Source: Clostridium sp. (lineage in GTDB: Bacteria > Cyanobacteriota > Vampirovibrionia > Gastranaerophilales > Gastranaerophilaceae). Taken from it: DNA of 64,000 bases. A program made the position numbers and the translations under genes. The notes under the pieces are model-generated. The model made no database searches. It had not been told where the DNA came from and was given only the letters and a program-made list of their open reading frames with translations. Within the stretch, counting starts at the first letter, position 1, and the number at the start of each line of letters is the position of its first letter. The DNA lies in NCBI GenBank assembly GCA_018362895.1, contig JAHALR010000001.1, forward strand, positions 186,001-250,000. Direction: 5' to 3'. Shown here in pieces: positions 8,906 through 18,062 of this stretch.

Positions 8906-10342
8906 ATGTTAGAAAAACTTAAAGAAAAACTCCCTTTAATTAAAGAAAAAATTCTGTCTGTATTACTTCTTGGAAGATTATGGTTGACATTATTTTTTTC
9001 AATAGTATTTACAATTCTTTCTGCAAAATATTTCATTTATAAAGAAATTGTTTCCGGTATAATTTTTTATAAAATAAATTTTTGTATACTTATTATTATT
9101 ACATGTCTTGCCGGTCTATTCTTTTATAAAATTTTTTCTTATTTATGCGACTTAAAAACAAAAAGTAATAAAAGCATAAGCGATATAATATTTGTGTGTT
9201 TATTTTTTATTATGTTATTTATTCCTACATCACACATAAATAATGAAAAGATTTCGGACTTTGAAAATAGAACATTAGCCCAATATAAGCCTTTTTTAAT
9301 AAATGAACAAATAAATTATAATTTTGGTAAAAATTTTGAAAAATGGTTCAATGATAGATTTTTTACAAGAAACTTATTGATAAATTTGCATAAAATTATA
9401 CTAATCTCAACAAACCGAGTCTACAATGATAACAAAGTAATTTTTGACAAAAAAGACGGATGGTTCTTCTTCCAGAGAGAAATAAAAGGAACTTATAGAA
9501 TACCTCAAAGTGATGAATTGTTATTTGTTAAAAATAATCTTAATCAATTGGCAGATTTCTGTGCCGAAAACGGAATAAAAATGTATTTCGTACTTGCACC
9601 TGATAAATCAAATATATACAGAGAACTTGTTCCACTTCAAAAACTTGAAAATAAAAAAACATACGGTCAAACACTGATTAAATATTTCGACACATGCGAT
9701 GACATAAGATTCAGTTATATATATCCAGAAAAAGAAGTTAACGAAGCAAAAGAAAAATATAATAAAAGAATCTTCTTCCAAACAGACAATCACCAGACTG
9801 ATATCAGTGGTTATATAGTTTACAAAGCCACAATGAAAAAAATAAAACAAGATTTTAATGATATCCCGATAGTCTCTCTTGATGAATTTTATGTCAAAAA
9901 GAATAATCTTGTTAATATAAGTGAAGAAGATGAAGACGATTTTACTCTGGGCAATGCAAATGAATATACAGTCGAAGATCCCAAATATCTCACATATGAA
10001 TATGAATATTACTATCCCAAAAATCAAAAAACTATTCAATATGGAGTTTATGATGATCCATATCTATTAAAAAGCAAATCGTACAATACCAAAGGAAAAA
10101 AGAAAGCTATATTACTTGGCTCTTCATTCGTTGAAAAAGAATATATTTTCCTTAGACATAGTTTCAAATTAACAGACAAAATAAGATTAAATACAGGATA
10201 TGAAAAGAATTTTCATATGACTAGATTTGAAAATTATATAAAAAAAGAAAAACCAGATATATTAATCGTCTATATAAATGAAAGTGAAGCGTACAACTAC
10301 ATTTCATCTATGTACGATGAGTCTGTCGAACTTGAACCGTAA
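8906..10342 (+). CDS. AlgJ/AlgX-like polysaccharide O-acetyltransferase (SGNH-like)
   Basis: A 478-residue protein with three hydrophobic segments in the first 110 residues, then a periplasmic AlgX/AlgJ SGNH-like domain. Family features are ENRTLAQYK, FEKWFNDRFFTRN, DGWFFF, the D-x-H pair in TDNHQTD (D294, H296) and the nucleophile motif GSSF (Ser near 407). These match the Asp-His-Ser triad that transfers acetyl groups to an exported polysaccharide. It lies 21 bases upstream of the AlgI-like MBOAT gene that would supply the acetyl group across the membrane. The polysaccharide is unknown; no alginate synthesis genes are present here. Confidence 0.8.
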   Translation: MLEKLKEKLPLIKEKILSVLLLGRLWLTLFFSIVFTILSAKYFIYKEIVSGIIFYKINFCILIIITCLAGLFFYKIFSYLCDLKTKSNKSISDIIFVCLFFIMLFIPTSHINNEKISDFENRTLAQYKPFLINEQINYNFGKNFEKWFNDRFFTRNLLINLHKIILISTNRVYNDNKVIFDKKDGWFFFQREIKGTYRIPQSDELLFVKNNLNQLADFCAENGIKMYFVLAPDKSNIYRELVPLQKLENKKTYGQTLIKYFDTCDDIRFSYIYPEKEVNEAKEKYNKRIFFQTDNHQTDISGYIVYKATMKKIKQDFNDIPIVSLDEFYVKKNNLVNISEEDEDDFTLGNANEYTVEDPKYLTYEYEYYYPKNQKTIQYGVYDDPYLLKSKSYNTKGKKKAILLGSSFVEKEYIFLRHSFKLTDKIRLNTGYEKNFHMTRFENYIKKEKPDILIVYINESEAYNYISSMYDESVELEP

Positions 10343-10363
10343 AAATTAAAAACCGGAGAAATT

Positions 10364-11764
10364 ATGCTTTTTTGCTCAATGACATTTATTTATATATTTT
10401 TACCTATACTATGTATTATTTATTTCTTCTCAAAAAATAAATACCATAATTTTATATTACTTGCCGCAAGCATAATATTTTACGCTTGGGGTGAACCTAA
10501 ATATCTTGCTGTAATGTTTTTAAGTATAATGATAAACTATTTAGGAGCAATTTTAATAGATAAATTCCCAAAATATAAGACATATTTTTTTATAATATCT
10601 ATTCTTGGAAATCTTGGATTGCTCTTTTATTTCAAATACTTTAATTTTCTTATTGAAAACTTAACTAACCTGTTTAATTTTAATATTGACCCAATACATG
10701 TAATTCTGCCTCTGGGCATTTCATTTTATACATTTCAAGCAATGTCATATTTAATAGATGTCTATAAAGGAGAATTTAAAGCACAAAAAAACCTTTATAA
10801 ACTTGCTTTATACATATGTCTTTTCCCACAGCTAATCGCAGGCCCGATTGTTAAATATCATGATATTGCACCACAAATAGAAAATAGAGAAGAAAATTTT
10901 GATAAAGTAACACTGGGAATAAAAAGATTTATAATCGGACTGTCAAAAAAAATGCTTTTGGCTAACAATCTTGGCATAATTGCAGAAAAAATTTTTTCTC
11001 AACAGCCCGATTCATTTTCACCTCTCATCGGATGGATTGGTGCATTTACCTACTCAATGCAAATATATTTTGATTTCAGCGGATATTCAGATATGGCAAT
11101 TGGGCTCGGTTTGATATTCGGTTTCAAATTTATGGAAAACTTTAATTATCCATTAATTTCAAAATCTGTTTCAGAACTCTGGAAGAGATGGCACATATCT
11201 TTATCAACGTGGTTCAAATATTATGTTTATATACCTCTAGGAGGAAATCGCGTATCTAAAGCTCGTAATATATTCAACATACTTTTCGTATTTTTCTTGA
11301 TTGGTTTATGGCATGGAGCAAGCTGGAACTTTGTCCTATGGGGACTTTTATACGGAATCTTTATTTTATTTGAAAAAGCCACAGGATTATATAAAGAAAC
11401 AGACAAACTTGTGATAAATATTTTAAAAAACATTTATACAATAATTGTATTTGTATTAGCAATTGTGTTTTTCAGAACTGAAGATTTAAATTATATTTAT
11501 GCGTACTTAAAAAATATGTTTGGATTAATACCTGTACACAATATTCAATATACATTCACATACTATATGGATAACCTTGATATTCTTATATTTATATCTG
11601 CACTGTTATGTGCATTTCCGATTTTCTCAAAAATGCTGTACATCAATCCGGAAAGAAGATTTTTAAAACTTTTTGTAAACGCCTGGCTACTAGTTTTATT
11701 CATTCTTTCAACAGCATTCATAGCTTCTTCAACATACAACCCGTTTATTTATTTCAGATTTTAA
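10364..11764 (+). CDS. MBOAT-family acyltransferase, AlgI/DltB-like
   Basis: A 466-residue multi-pass membrane protein. Conserved MBOAT segments are visible: LPLGISFYTFQAMSY, PQLIAGPIVKY, YFDFSGYSDMAIGLG, NFNYPL, LWKRWHISLSTWF, YVYIPLGGNR and GLWHGASWNF, with the catalytic His near residue 316. Members move an acyl group, usually acetyl, from a cytoplasmic donor through the membrane to a periplasmic partner, here most likely the preceding AlgJ/X-like protein. Start is ATG with GGAG upstream. Together they form a two-gene acetylation unit for a cell-surface glycan. Confidence 0.9.
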   Translation: MLFCSMTFIYIFLPILCIIYFFSKNKYHNFILLAASIIFYAWGEPKYLAVMFLSIMINYLGAILIDKFPKYKTYFFIISILGNLGLLFYFKYFNFLIENLTNLFNFNIDPIHVILPLGISFYTFQAMSYLIDVYKGEFKAQKNLYKLALYICLFPQLIAGPIVKYHDIAPQIENREENFDKVTLGIKRFIIGLSKKMLLANNLGIIAEKIFSQQPDSFSPLIGWIGAFTYSMQIYFDFSGYSDMAIGLGLIFGFKFMENFNYPLISKSVSELWKRWHISLSTWFKYYVYIPLGGNRVSKARNIFNILFVFFLIGLWHGASWNFVLWGLLYGIFILFEKATGLYKETDKLVINILKNIYTIIVFVLAIVFFRTEDLNYIYAYLKNMFGLIPVHNIQYTFTYYMDNLDILIFISALLCAFPIFSKMLYINPERRFLKLFVNAWLLVLFILSTAFIASSTYNPFIYFRF

Positions 11765-11792
11765 TATTTTTACATCTTAATATATTATTAAT

Positions 11793-11822
11793 TTGATTTT
11801 TGAGCACCTAGCTTGATATAAT
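11793..11822 (+). promoter_or_regulatory. Sigma70-type promoter for the oxidoreductase gene
   Basis: TTGATT (11793-11798) and a perfect TATAAT (11817-11822), 18 bases apart, about 40 bases upstream of the start codon at 11865 in the gap after the MBOAT gene. Confidence 0.6.
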
Positions 11823-11864
11823 AAACAGGATAAAGTGAATATTATATTTGAACAGGGGAAGTAA

Positions 11865-12863
11865 ATGAATTCATGCAAAGTCGCTGTATTGGGCGCAGGA
11901 ATCTGGGGAAAAAATTTAGTAAGAAATTTTTACAACTTGAACTATCTTCATACAGTTTGTGATATGGATGAAGAAAACCGAAAAAAAGTGGCGAATGATT
12001 ATCCGGAAGTTCATTTGACACCTGATTTTTCAGAAGTTTTAAACAATAAAGAAATAGATGCAGTGGTTGTAGCAACACCAAGCCATACTCACTTCAAACT
12101 TGTAAAAATGGCTCTCGAAGCGGGAAAACATGTCTACGTAGAAAAACCTATCGCAACAACCAGTGAAGAAGCTTTGATACTGAAAGAAATAGCCGAATCA
12201 AAAAATCTTGTTTTAATGGTCGGACACCTTCTTCTCTATCACCCGGCTGTTAACAGACTCAAAATGATTGTAGAATCAGGTGAACTCGGAGATATAAAAT
12301 ATGTTCAATCTGATCGTTTAAATATAAATTATTTCAAAAATGACAGAAGTGTTATGTGGGACTTAGCACCTCATGATGTTTCAATGGTCAGCTATATACT
12401 AGGAGAAGAACCCAAAAGAGTTATTTCTGCAATGGGTGTAAGCTCTGAAGATACAGAAATCATGGATATTACGCACATAGAAATTGAATATGAATCAGGC
12501 TGTGTTGCTCACATATCCGATAGCTGGATTCACCCTCAAAAAAGAGTAAACTTAATGCTTAGAGGTACAAAAGGTTCAGCTATGTTTGATGACACTCTTC
12601 CTGAGAATAAGTTACAGGTATTTAAAAACGACAAACCAAATTCAGGCAGCAATATAGCGCTTGATTACCTTGAAATTGAACCATTGAAGCTGGAATGTGA
12701 ACACTTTGTAAAGTGTATTGAAAATGGAACAAAAGCAAGAAGTGACGGTGAAAACGGTTATTTTGTAGTAAAAATTCTGGAAGATGCTGAAAAAATTATG
12801 CTCGGTGAAAAAAGAAAACTCCTTGATGAACACAATTTTGCACTTTCACGCTCAAAACAATAG
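11865..12863 (+). CDS. Gfo/Idh/MocA-family NAD(P)-dependent oxidoreductase
   Basis: A 332-residue enzyme. The N-terminal Rossmann fold (VAVLGAGIWGKNLVRNF), the ATPSHTHF turn and the EKPIA motif (Lys as catalytic/cofactor residue) are family hallmarks, as is a C-terminal GTKGSAMFD sheet domain. It resembles the WlbA/WbpB group acting on UDP-amino sugars, but substrate specificity cannot be read from sequence alone. Start is ATG with a strong AGGGGAAG. Next to the surface-polysaccharide acetylation genes, a role in nucleotide-sugar metabolism is plausible. Confidence 0.85.
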   Translation: MNSCKVAVLGAGIWGKNLVRNFYNLNYLHTVCDMDEENRKKVANDYPEVHLTPDFSEVLNNKEIDAVVVATPSHTHFKLVKMALEAGKHVYVEKPIATTSEEALILKEIAESKNLVLMVGHLLLYHPAVNRLKMIVESGELGDIKYVQSDRLNINYFKNDRSVMWDLAPHDVSMVSYILGEEPKRVISAMGVSSEDTEIMDITHIEIEYESGCVAHISDSWIHPQKRVNLMLRGTKGSAMFDDTLPENKLQVFKNDKPNSGSNIALDYLEIEPLKLECEHFVKCIENGTKARSDGENGYFVVKILEDAEKIMLGEKRKLLDEHNFALSRSKQ

Positions 12864-12903
12864 CACAAATACAAAAAAACAAGGAGTACTAGGAGAATAA
12901 GAT

Positions 12904-13617
12904 ATGGCCAATTTAATTACAATAGCAAGAATGATAATAGCATTTATTGCAATCTGTCTTTTGTTTTATCAAACACCTGCAAGTTATCTTACAGCTTTCT
13001 TTTTAACGGTTATAGCTATATGGTTTGACGGATTGGACGGATTCGTTGCACGTTTGTTGAATGAAAGTTCAAAATTTGGTGCTGTTTTAGATATTCTCGG
13101 AGACAGAGTTGTAGAAAATATTTATTGGATAGTTTTTGCTGTACTCGGATGGATTCCGGTATGGGTACCTTTAATTGTTGTGACAAGAGGCATTCTTACT
13201 GACGGAGTAAGAAGCATAGCTCTCGAGCAAGGCTACACTGCTTTTGGTTCAACAACAATGATGAAAACAAAAATCGGACATTTTCTTGTTGCTTCTAACT
13301 TTTCTCGAGGTTCCTATGCAGTAACAAAAGCATTGGCTTTTGCATTGATGATATTATGCAATTTCCCGTTTGCTTCAATGAACTTATTTTTGCAAGGCAG
13401 TGATCCAGAACTTTCAGCAAATGCCATTTCTGCATGGACCAATTTTCATAATATTTGTATAGGGATTTGTCCTTTTGCTCATTTCTGTGTATATGCAGCT
13501 GTTATATTCTGTGTATTAAGAGGTCTTCCTGTTTTAATTGAAAGCAGAAGATTCTTTGTCGAAGACAAAAAAGAAGAAACAGAAAATCCAAAAGATGAAA
13601 ATAACAACGAAGCTTAA
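12904..13617 (+). CDS. CDP-alcohol phosphatidyltransferase family protein (PgsA-like)
   Basis: A 237-residue membrane enzyme with the complete family signature: D42, D45, G46, A49, R50, G59, D63 and D67, the metal- and CDP-binding residues. Several hydrophobic helices surround it. Such enzymes join a CDP-activated lipid or alcohol to an acceptor, as in phosphatidylglycerol-phosphate synthesis; the exact alcohol is uncertain. The C-terminal tail is very acidic and lysine-rich. Start is ATG with AGGAG upstream. The last 23 bases overlap the trmL gene. Confidence 0.88.
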   Translation: MANLITIARMIIAFIAICLLFYQTPASYLTAFFLTVIAIWFDGLDGFVARLLNESSKFGAVLDILGDRVVENIYWIVFAVLGWIPVWVPLIVVTRGILTDGVRSIALEQGYTAFGSTTMMKTKIGHFLVASNFSRGSYAVTKALAFALMILCNFPFASMNLFLQGSDPELSANAISAWTNFHNICIGICPFAHFCVYAAVIFCVLRGLPVLIESRRFFVEDKKEETENPKDENNNEA

Positions 13618-14068
13618 CATAGTACTTTTTGAACCTGAAATACCTCAAAATACAGGCAATATTGCAAGACTGGCTGCATGTACAAATTCTGATCTGTTTC
13701 TTGTTGGAAAACTAGGTTTTTCAATTGACAGCAGACACGTAAAACGAGCAGGTTTGGACTACTGGGATTCTGTTAACATAACCAGAGTAGAATCACTTGA
13801 AAAATTATGGGAAAAATATCCAGCCAACCGGTTCTTCTATTTGACAACAAAATCAAATAAAATTTATACAGATATCAAATTCCAAGATGGAGATTTTCTC
13901 GTTTTCGGACCAGAGACAAGAGGACTCGATGAAGGACTATTGAAAGAAAAAGAAGATTATGCAATAACTATACCTATGCAAGACGGACAAAGAAGCCTGA
14001 ATCTTTCAAATTCTGTGTCTATTGTTGTATATGAAGCACTTCGTCAAATAACCAAAAGTCAGGTATAA
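13595..14068 (+). CDS. trmL: tRNA (cytidine/uridine(34)-2'-O)-methyltransferase TrmL-like
   Basis: About 157 residues from the ATG at 13595; an upstream ATG at 13538 lies deep in the preceding gene and only adds a lysine-rich stretch. The SPOUT methyltransferase motifs of TrmL are clear: LFEPEIPQNTGNIARL at the N-terminus, FGPETRGL in the middle and IPMQDGQRSLNLSNSVSIVV at the knot that binds SAM. It methylates the wobble ribose of certain leucine tRNAs. Length matches the family. It overlaps the end of the phosphatidyltransferase gene and is followed at once by nnrD. Confidence 0.92.
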   Translation: MKITTKLNIVLFEPEIPQNTGNIARLAACTNSDLFLVGKLGFSIDSRHVKRAGLDYWDSVNITRVESLEKLWEKYPANRFFYLTTKSNKIYTDIKFQDGDFLVFGPETRGLDEGLLKEKEDYAITIPMQDGQRSLNLSNSVSIVVYEALRQITKSQV

Positions 14069-14069
14069 A

Positions 14070-14957
14070 GTGGAAAGTAAAAATCTCATAACAAAAGAAA
14101 CAGCATTAAACCTCTTGCCCCAAAGACCCTCTGATGCGAACAAAGGTACATTCGGAAAAGTTTTGAATATAGCAGGGTGTCTTGATTATCAAGGTGCAGC
14201 CTATCTTTCATCAGCTACGCCATTGAAAGTCGGAGCAGGACTCGTAACATTGGCAACAACAGAAAATGTTATTAATAATCTTGCATCAAATGCTCCTTGG
14301 ATTACATTTTACAAACTGAGAGATTATCAAAATAAATATATAGCAAGTGATGCATTTACCGAGTTGAAAAATATAATAACAGGCTATACTGTTGTTTCAA
14401 TTGGTCCGGGTTTGTCAACAGAACCAGCTGTTATGGCCTTTGTTGATGAGTTTATAAAATACATAAACAAAACAGAAACAAAAGTTGTAATAGATGCTGA
14501 TGCACTAAATATTATTGCAAAACTCGAAATACAAAAATTGCCACAAGAATCAGTCATAACTCCACACCCCAAAGAATTGTCAAGACTGCTTAACATTCCT
14601 GTTGAGGAAATTCAAAAAGATAGAATAAAATATGCAAAACAATCAAGTGAAAAATTCGGCTGTACAACCGTTCTAAAAGGAAGTGGAACGGTAATTTGTA
14701 CACCGGATTTTGAAATTTTTATAAACACGAGTGGCAATTCCGCAATGTCTAAAGCAGGCAGCGGTGACGTGCTCACAGGTATAATATCCGGATTAATTTC
14801 TCAAGGACTTTCCATAAAAGAGGCTTCACTGCTTGGTGTCTATCTTCATGGGCTATGCGGAGATCTTGCTAAGATAGACCTGAGTGAATATTGTGTAATG
14901 GCAACAGATTTAATTGATTACATACCCAAAGCAATAAAATTTATCAAAGGTGAATAA
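14070..14957 (+). CDS. nnrD: ADP/ATP-dependent NAD(P)H-hydrate dehydratase
   Basis: A 295-residue ribokinase-fold repair enzyme that converts damaged NAD(P)H hydrate back to NAD(P)H. Visible motifs: NKGTFGKVLNIAG near the N-terminus, ITPHPKELSRLL, VLKGSGTVI and the phosphate-binding NSAMSKAGSGDVLTGIISGL. Only the dehydratase half is present; the epimerase domain (NnrE), often fused N-terminally, is absent and not encoded nearby. Start is GTG, one base after the trmL stop, with AGG upstream. Confidence 0.93.
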   Translation: MESKNLITKETALNLLPQRPSDANKGTFGKVLNIAGCLDYQGAAYLSSATPLKVGAGLVTLATTENVINNLASNAPWITFYKLRDYQNKYIASDAFTELKNIITGYTVVSIGPGLSTEPAVMAFVDEFIKYINKTETKVVIDADALNIIAKLEIQKLPQESVITPHPKELSRLLNIPVEEIQKDRIKYAKQSSEKFGCTTVLKGSGTVICTPDFEIFINTSGNSAMSKAGSGDVLTGIISGLISQGLSIKEASLLGVYLHGLCGDLAKIDLSEYCVMATDLIDYIPKAIKFIKGE

Positions 14958-15686
14958 ATGGAAGCATTGTTTATTCCGTACAGCATAAACAACGGAAAAT
15001 ATAATATGGACCTGGATGAAGCCATATTAAATATGGCAATTGAAAATAAGCTGTTATCTCCAATACTTAGATTATACGGATGGAAGCCAGCCTGTGTGTC
15101 TCTGGGAAGAAATCAAAGCGATGGACAAATCAACAAATCATATTGTGCAGAACAAAGAATAGATATAGTAAAAAGGCTTACAGGCGGAAGAGCTCTTCTA
15201 CATGACTGTGAGCTCACTTATTCCTTTGTATGTCCGATAAATTTTTTACAACATGGTGAAACAATAATTCAGTCATACAAAGAAATATCAACAGCCATAG
15301 CCGCTGGATTTAAGTTGTTGTCAATAGAAACAGAATTTCCTGAACAAAAAAAAGTTTCTACAAAATTTGAGTATTGTATGTCTCTTGCCACAGGAGCAGA
15401 TTTAAGCTATCAGGGCAAGAAAATTGTAGGATCAGCACAATTTAGAAAACAAGGATATATCTTGCAGCACGGATCAATACTTTTAAACTATGACTATACA
15501 AAAATAGTGAATATTTTTGCAGAAAAACCTGTCAGTGAAAAAATCACAACAATAAATGCCATAAATAAAGACATTACGGTTGATAAACTGGCTTTTGCAT
15601 TAAAACAAGGTTTTGAAGATTATTTTAAACTTCATTGGCTAAATCTGAACGAAGAATCTTTGCTCCACCAAGATACACATGTTTGA
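14958..15686 (+). CDS. Lipoate/octanoate protein transferase (LipM/LplA-like)
   Basis: A 242-residue biotin/lipoate-ligase-fold protein. Family motifs: SLGRNQS, KRLTGGRALLHDCELTYS, a DLSYQGKKIVGSAQFR lysine/glycine segment and ILQHGSI. A Cys in KFEYCMSLATGADL sits where octanoyltransferase LipM has its nucleophile, so LipM is favoured over the ATP-using ligase LplA. It would load octanoyl or lipoyl groups on GcvH or a 2-oxoacid dehydrogenase. ATG start with GGTGA upstream, directly after nnrD. Its last 62 bases overlap the end of the convergent chorismate mutase gene. Confidence 0.8.
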   Translation: MEALFIPYSINNGKYNMDLDEAILNMAIENKLLSPILRLYGWKPACVSLGRNQSDGQINKSYCAEQRIDIVKRLTGGRALLHDCELTYSFVCPINFLQHGETIIQSYKEISTAIAAGFKLLSIETEFPEQKKVSTKFEYCMSLATGADLSYQGKKIVGSAQFRKQGYILQHGSILLNYDYTKIVNIFAEKPVSEKITTINAINKDITVDKLAFALKQGFEDYFKLHWLNLNEESLLHQDTHV

Positions 15687-15996
15687 TTTCATCTTGTTTT
15701 TTATCTGTATTAACAACAATCAATACACGCAAACATTTTTTCAAGCTTGGTTCTATATCCATTTCATTAACACAAAGCATCGGCACATATTGAATTGGAA
15801 AGTTTCTTCTTACGAATTTAGCAGGAAAAGCTGATTTTATATCCTTTGTTAAAGTAAAAATCACATGTGAAATATCTTCTATTTCTACTTCATTTAATTC
15901 TATTATTTTAGAAAACAATTCAACAGTCGCTTTTTCAATAAGTTCCTGAGAGTCTTCCTCAATTGTAATAGCACCGCGTATACCTCTTGAGCACAT
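15625..15996 (-). CDS. aroH: Chorismate mutase, AroH class
   Basis: A 123-residue monofunctional enzyme converting chorismate to prephenate for Phe/Tyr synthesis. The AroH trimer signature is clear: RGIRGAITIEEDS, FTLTKDIKSAFPAKFVR, VPMLCVNEMDI, then CLRVLIVVNT and HVYLGGAKILRSDL. Length matches the Bacillus-type enzyme. SD AAGGGAT precedes the ATG. The C-terminal 20 codons, including the conserved HVYL..GA..LR.DL region, lie opposite the end of the LipM-like gene, so both strands are coding there. Confidence 0.93.
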   Translation of the reverse strand: MCSRGIRGAITIEEDSQELIEKATVELFSKIIELNEVEIEDISHVIFTLTKDIKSAFPAKFVRRNFPIQYVPMLCVNEMDIEPSLKKCLRVLIVVNTDKKQDEIKHVYLGGAKILRSDLANEV

Positions 15997-16009
15997 AATT
16001 ATCCCTTTT

Positions 16010-16951
16010 TTAAATAAATTTTTGACCCGTTTTAAGCTTTACACCGTTTGACCAGGCATAAGCTTCCATTTCTGCTTTGCCTTCCGGTTTTAAGTTTTTA
16101 ATTAATAATAAACCTTTTTTTGTACTAACTGCAATCCCTTTATTAGAGATTTTTACAATTTCACCCAAATTAGAAAACTCCTGATCTGATTCAAGAACAG
16201 AGGTTTTAATTATTTTTATATTCTTATTATCAAAAGAAGTCATAGCACAAGGCCAGGTTGTCATAGAACGTACATGATTGTGAAGCTCCTGTGCAGTTCT
16301 TCCCCAATCAAGATGACAATCTTCCTTTTTAAATTTTTTAGCAATTGTAACACCTTCTTCTGGTTGTTTAACAGGAGTAAGCAGATTGTTATAAAGGCCT
16401 TTTAACGTAGGATACATAATAAACGGTGCTTTGTCACTGATTATCGAACATAAATCAGCATCCGTCATATCAGGTGTAATCTTAATTTTCTCTTGCTTAC
16501 AAATATCGCCTGCATCCAGAGCCAAAACCGTAAGCATTGTAGTAATACCTGTTTCTTCATCACCATTATATATAGCTCTTTGAATAGGATTTGCACCTCT
16601 GTATTTAGGAAGAAGCGAGGCATGCAAATTAACCGTAGCTATTTTAGGTATATCAAGAATTTCCTGTGTAAGAATTTGCCCAAAAGCAAAAGTAACAAGA
16701 AAATCAGGTTTTAATTCACGCAACTTATTCTTGAGTTCTTCATCATTTTTGAGAGAATCAGTCTGAAAAACATCTATGTTATGATCCTGAGCAAAAAGTT
16801 TAATGGGTGGAGGTGTAAGTTTTTTGCCGCGACCACAGGGTCTGTCTGGCTGAGTAACAACAGCCTGTATATTAATATCATTAAAATTCAAAAGCTTTTG
16901 AAGACAATTTAGCGCAATCTGAGGTGTCGCCATATATACTATATTAATCAA
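16010..16951 (-). CDS. fmt: Methionyl-tRNA formyltransferase
   Basis: A 313-residue enzyme that formylates initiator Met-tRNA. Motifs: the N-terminal YMATPQIA (usually MGTP-x-F, here Gly is replaced by Ala), TQPDRPCGRGKKL, FLVTFAFGQIL, and the catalytic stretch VNLHASLLPKYRGANPIQRAI with Asn, His and downstream Asp (LALDAGDI). The C-terminal OB-like tRNA-binding domain ends in PEGKAEMEAYAWSNG. Start is TTG behind GAGGAG, overlapping the def stop by 8 bases, so it is coupled to def as in many bacteria. Confidence 0.95.
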   Translation of the reverse strand: MINIVYMATPQIALNCLQKLLNFNDINIQAVVTQPDRPCGRGKKLTPPPIKLFAQDHNIDVFQTDSLKNDEELKNKLRELKPDFLVTFAFGQILTQEILDIPKIATVNLHASLLPKYRGANPIQRAIYNGDEETGITTMLTVLALDAGDICKQEKIKITPDMTDADLCSIISDKAPFIMYPTLKGLYNNLLTPVKQPEEGVTIAKKFKKEDCHLDWGRTAQELHNHVRSMTTWPCAMTSFDNKNIKIIKTSVLESDQEFSNLGEIVKISNKGIAVSTKKGLLLIKNLKPEGKAEMEAYAWSNGVKLKTGQKFI

Positions 16952-17555
16952 GTTTTTTCTCCTCAGGTACTATCGTTTCTCCAGGATTGGATGGTATATC
17001 TGCAAGCTCTTCATCAAGTTCCGGTTCATCTATCATTCTAGCTGCATCAACAGGAGCCAATCCTTTTTCCGCAAGAATTCTATCAGCCTCAAATCTGTTA
17101 CGGCAATGATCAATAAACAAAATACCGTCTAAGTGATCAAACTCATGCTGAATAGCTCGAGCTAAAAGGCTTCCTCCTTTTGCTTCTTTTATAAAAGCTT
17201 TACCATTTAAGCCGAGAGCTTTTACTGTAACATCAGCATATCTTTTTACATCAGTGTAAGCCTCAGGGAAACTCAAACAACCTTCATAACTGCTGCAAGC
17301 ACCGGATTTTTTAATAATCTTTGGATTAATAAAAACCATCGGATTAAGTTTTTCATTACCTGTTGCTACATCAATGACAAATATTCTCAAATTTTCTCCT
17401 ACCTGAGGAGCAGCTAATCCGACACCGTTATTGGCATACATCGTATCAAGCATATCATATACAAGAGTTTGTATTTTCTTTGAAATTTTAGAAACTTCTT
17501 TGGAGGGTTTTCTTAAAGTTTCTTCGCCATATTTAACAATTTTTCTTATAGACAT
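16944..17555 (-). CDS. def: Peptide deformylase
   Basis: A 203-residue metalloenzyme removing the N-formyl group from new proteins. The three motifs are intact: GVGLAAPQVG (44-53), EGCLS with metal ligand C93, and QHEFDH with H137, catalytic E138 and H141. The C-terminus is extended by about 40 acidic residues beyond the usual fold. ATG start with AGGT upstream. It lies immediately ahead of fmt, its pathway partner. Confidence 0.96.
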   Translation of the reverse strand: MSIRKIVKYGEETLRKPSKEVSKISKKIQTLVYDMLDTMYANNGVGLAAPQVGENLRIFVIDVATGNEKLNPMVFINPKIIKKSGACSSYEGCLSFPEAYTDVKRYADVTVKALGLNGKAFIKEAKGGSLLARAIQHEFDHLDGILFIDHCRNRFEADRILAEKGLAPVDAARMIDEPELDEELADIPSNPGETIVPEEKKLD

Positions 17556-17599
17556 TTTTTAACCTATCTAATACTTCTAATATAATAATATCACATATA

Positions 17600-18049
17600 T
17601 TAAGGACGCTGTGCATCCAATTCTTTTCTTATATCTTCAACAGTAACATAGCTAACAGGGGATTTTTCGTCCTTTTGAAGATACACATCTTTTATGCCTG
17701 CCTGCACAATAAAGCGTTTGCATAATATGCAAATAAAGTTATGCCCATAAATATACATAGTTGCATCTTTGCATCTGTCCTGACCTGCTTGAATAATTGC
17801 ATTTTGTTCGGCATGAATACTTCTGCAAGTTTCATACATTGTTCCTGAGGGAATATTATTTTCAATTCTATAACACTTGCCTATTTCATAACAGGATGTC
17901 ACTTTAGATGGTGTACCGTTATAACCGGTAGCTTTAATTTTTTTATCTTCTCCAACAATAACAGCACCTACTTTAGCTCTGAAACAATTAGAACGAGTTG
18001 CACAGGTTTTTGCTATTTCTAAAAAATATTCATTCCAAGGTTTGATCAT
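17600..18049 (-). CDS. dCMP/cytidine deaminase family protein
   Basis: A 149-residue zinc deaminase. Zinc ligands are H79 in HAEQNAI with catalytic E81, then C107 and C110 in GHNFICILC. The N-terminus (WNEYFLEIAKTCATRS) and the CYEIGKCYR insertion match deoxycytidylate deaminase, which makes dUMP for dTMP synthesis. SD AGGAAG before the ATG. Same strand as def and fmt. Confidence 0.9.
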   Translation of the reverse strand: MIKPWNEYFLEIAKTCATRSNCFRAKVGAVIVGEDKKIKATGYNGTPSKVTSCYEIGKCYRIENNIPSGTMYETCRSIHAEQNAIIQAGQDRCKDATMYIYGHNFICILCKRFIVQAGIKDVYLQKDEKSPVSYVTVEDIRKELDAQRP

Positions 18050-18062
18050 AATTTCTTCCTAT

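Noticed and set aside
8812..9036. 74-residue minus-strand frame as a source gene for the 8695-8744 terminator
   Set aside because: It overlaps the start of the acetyltransferase gene antisense, has no ribosome site, and its composition is that of a shadow frame.
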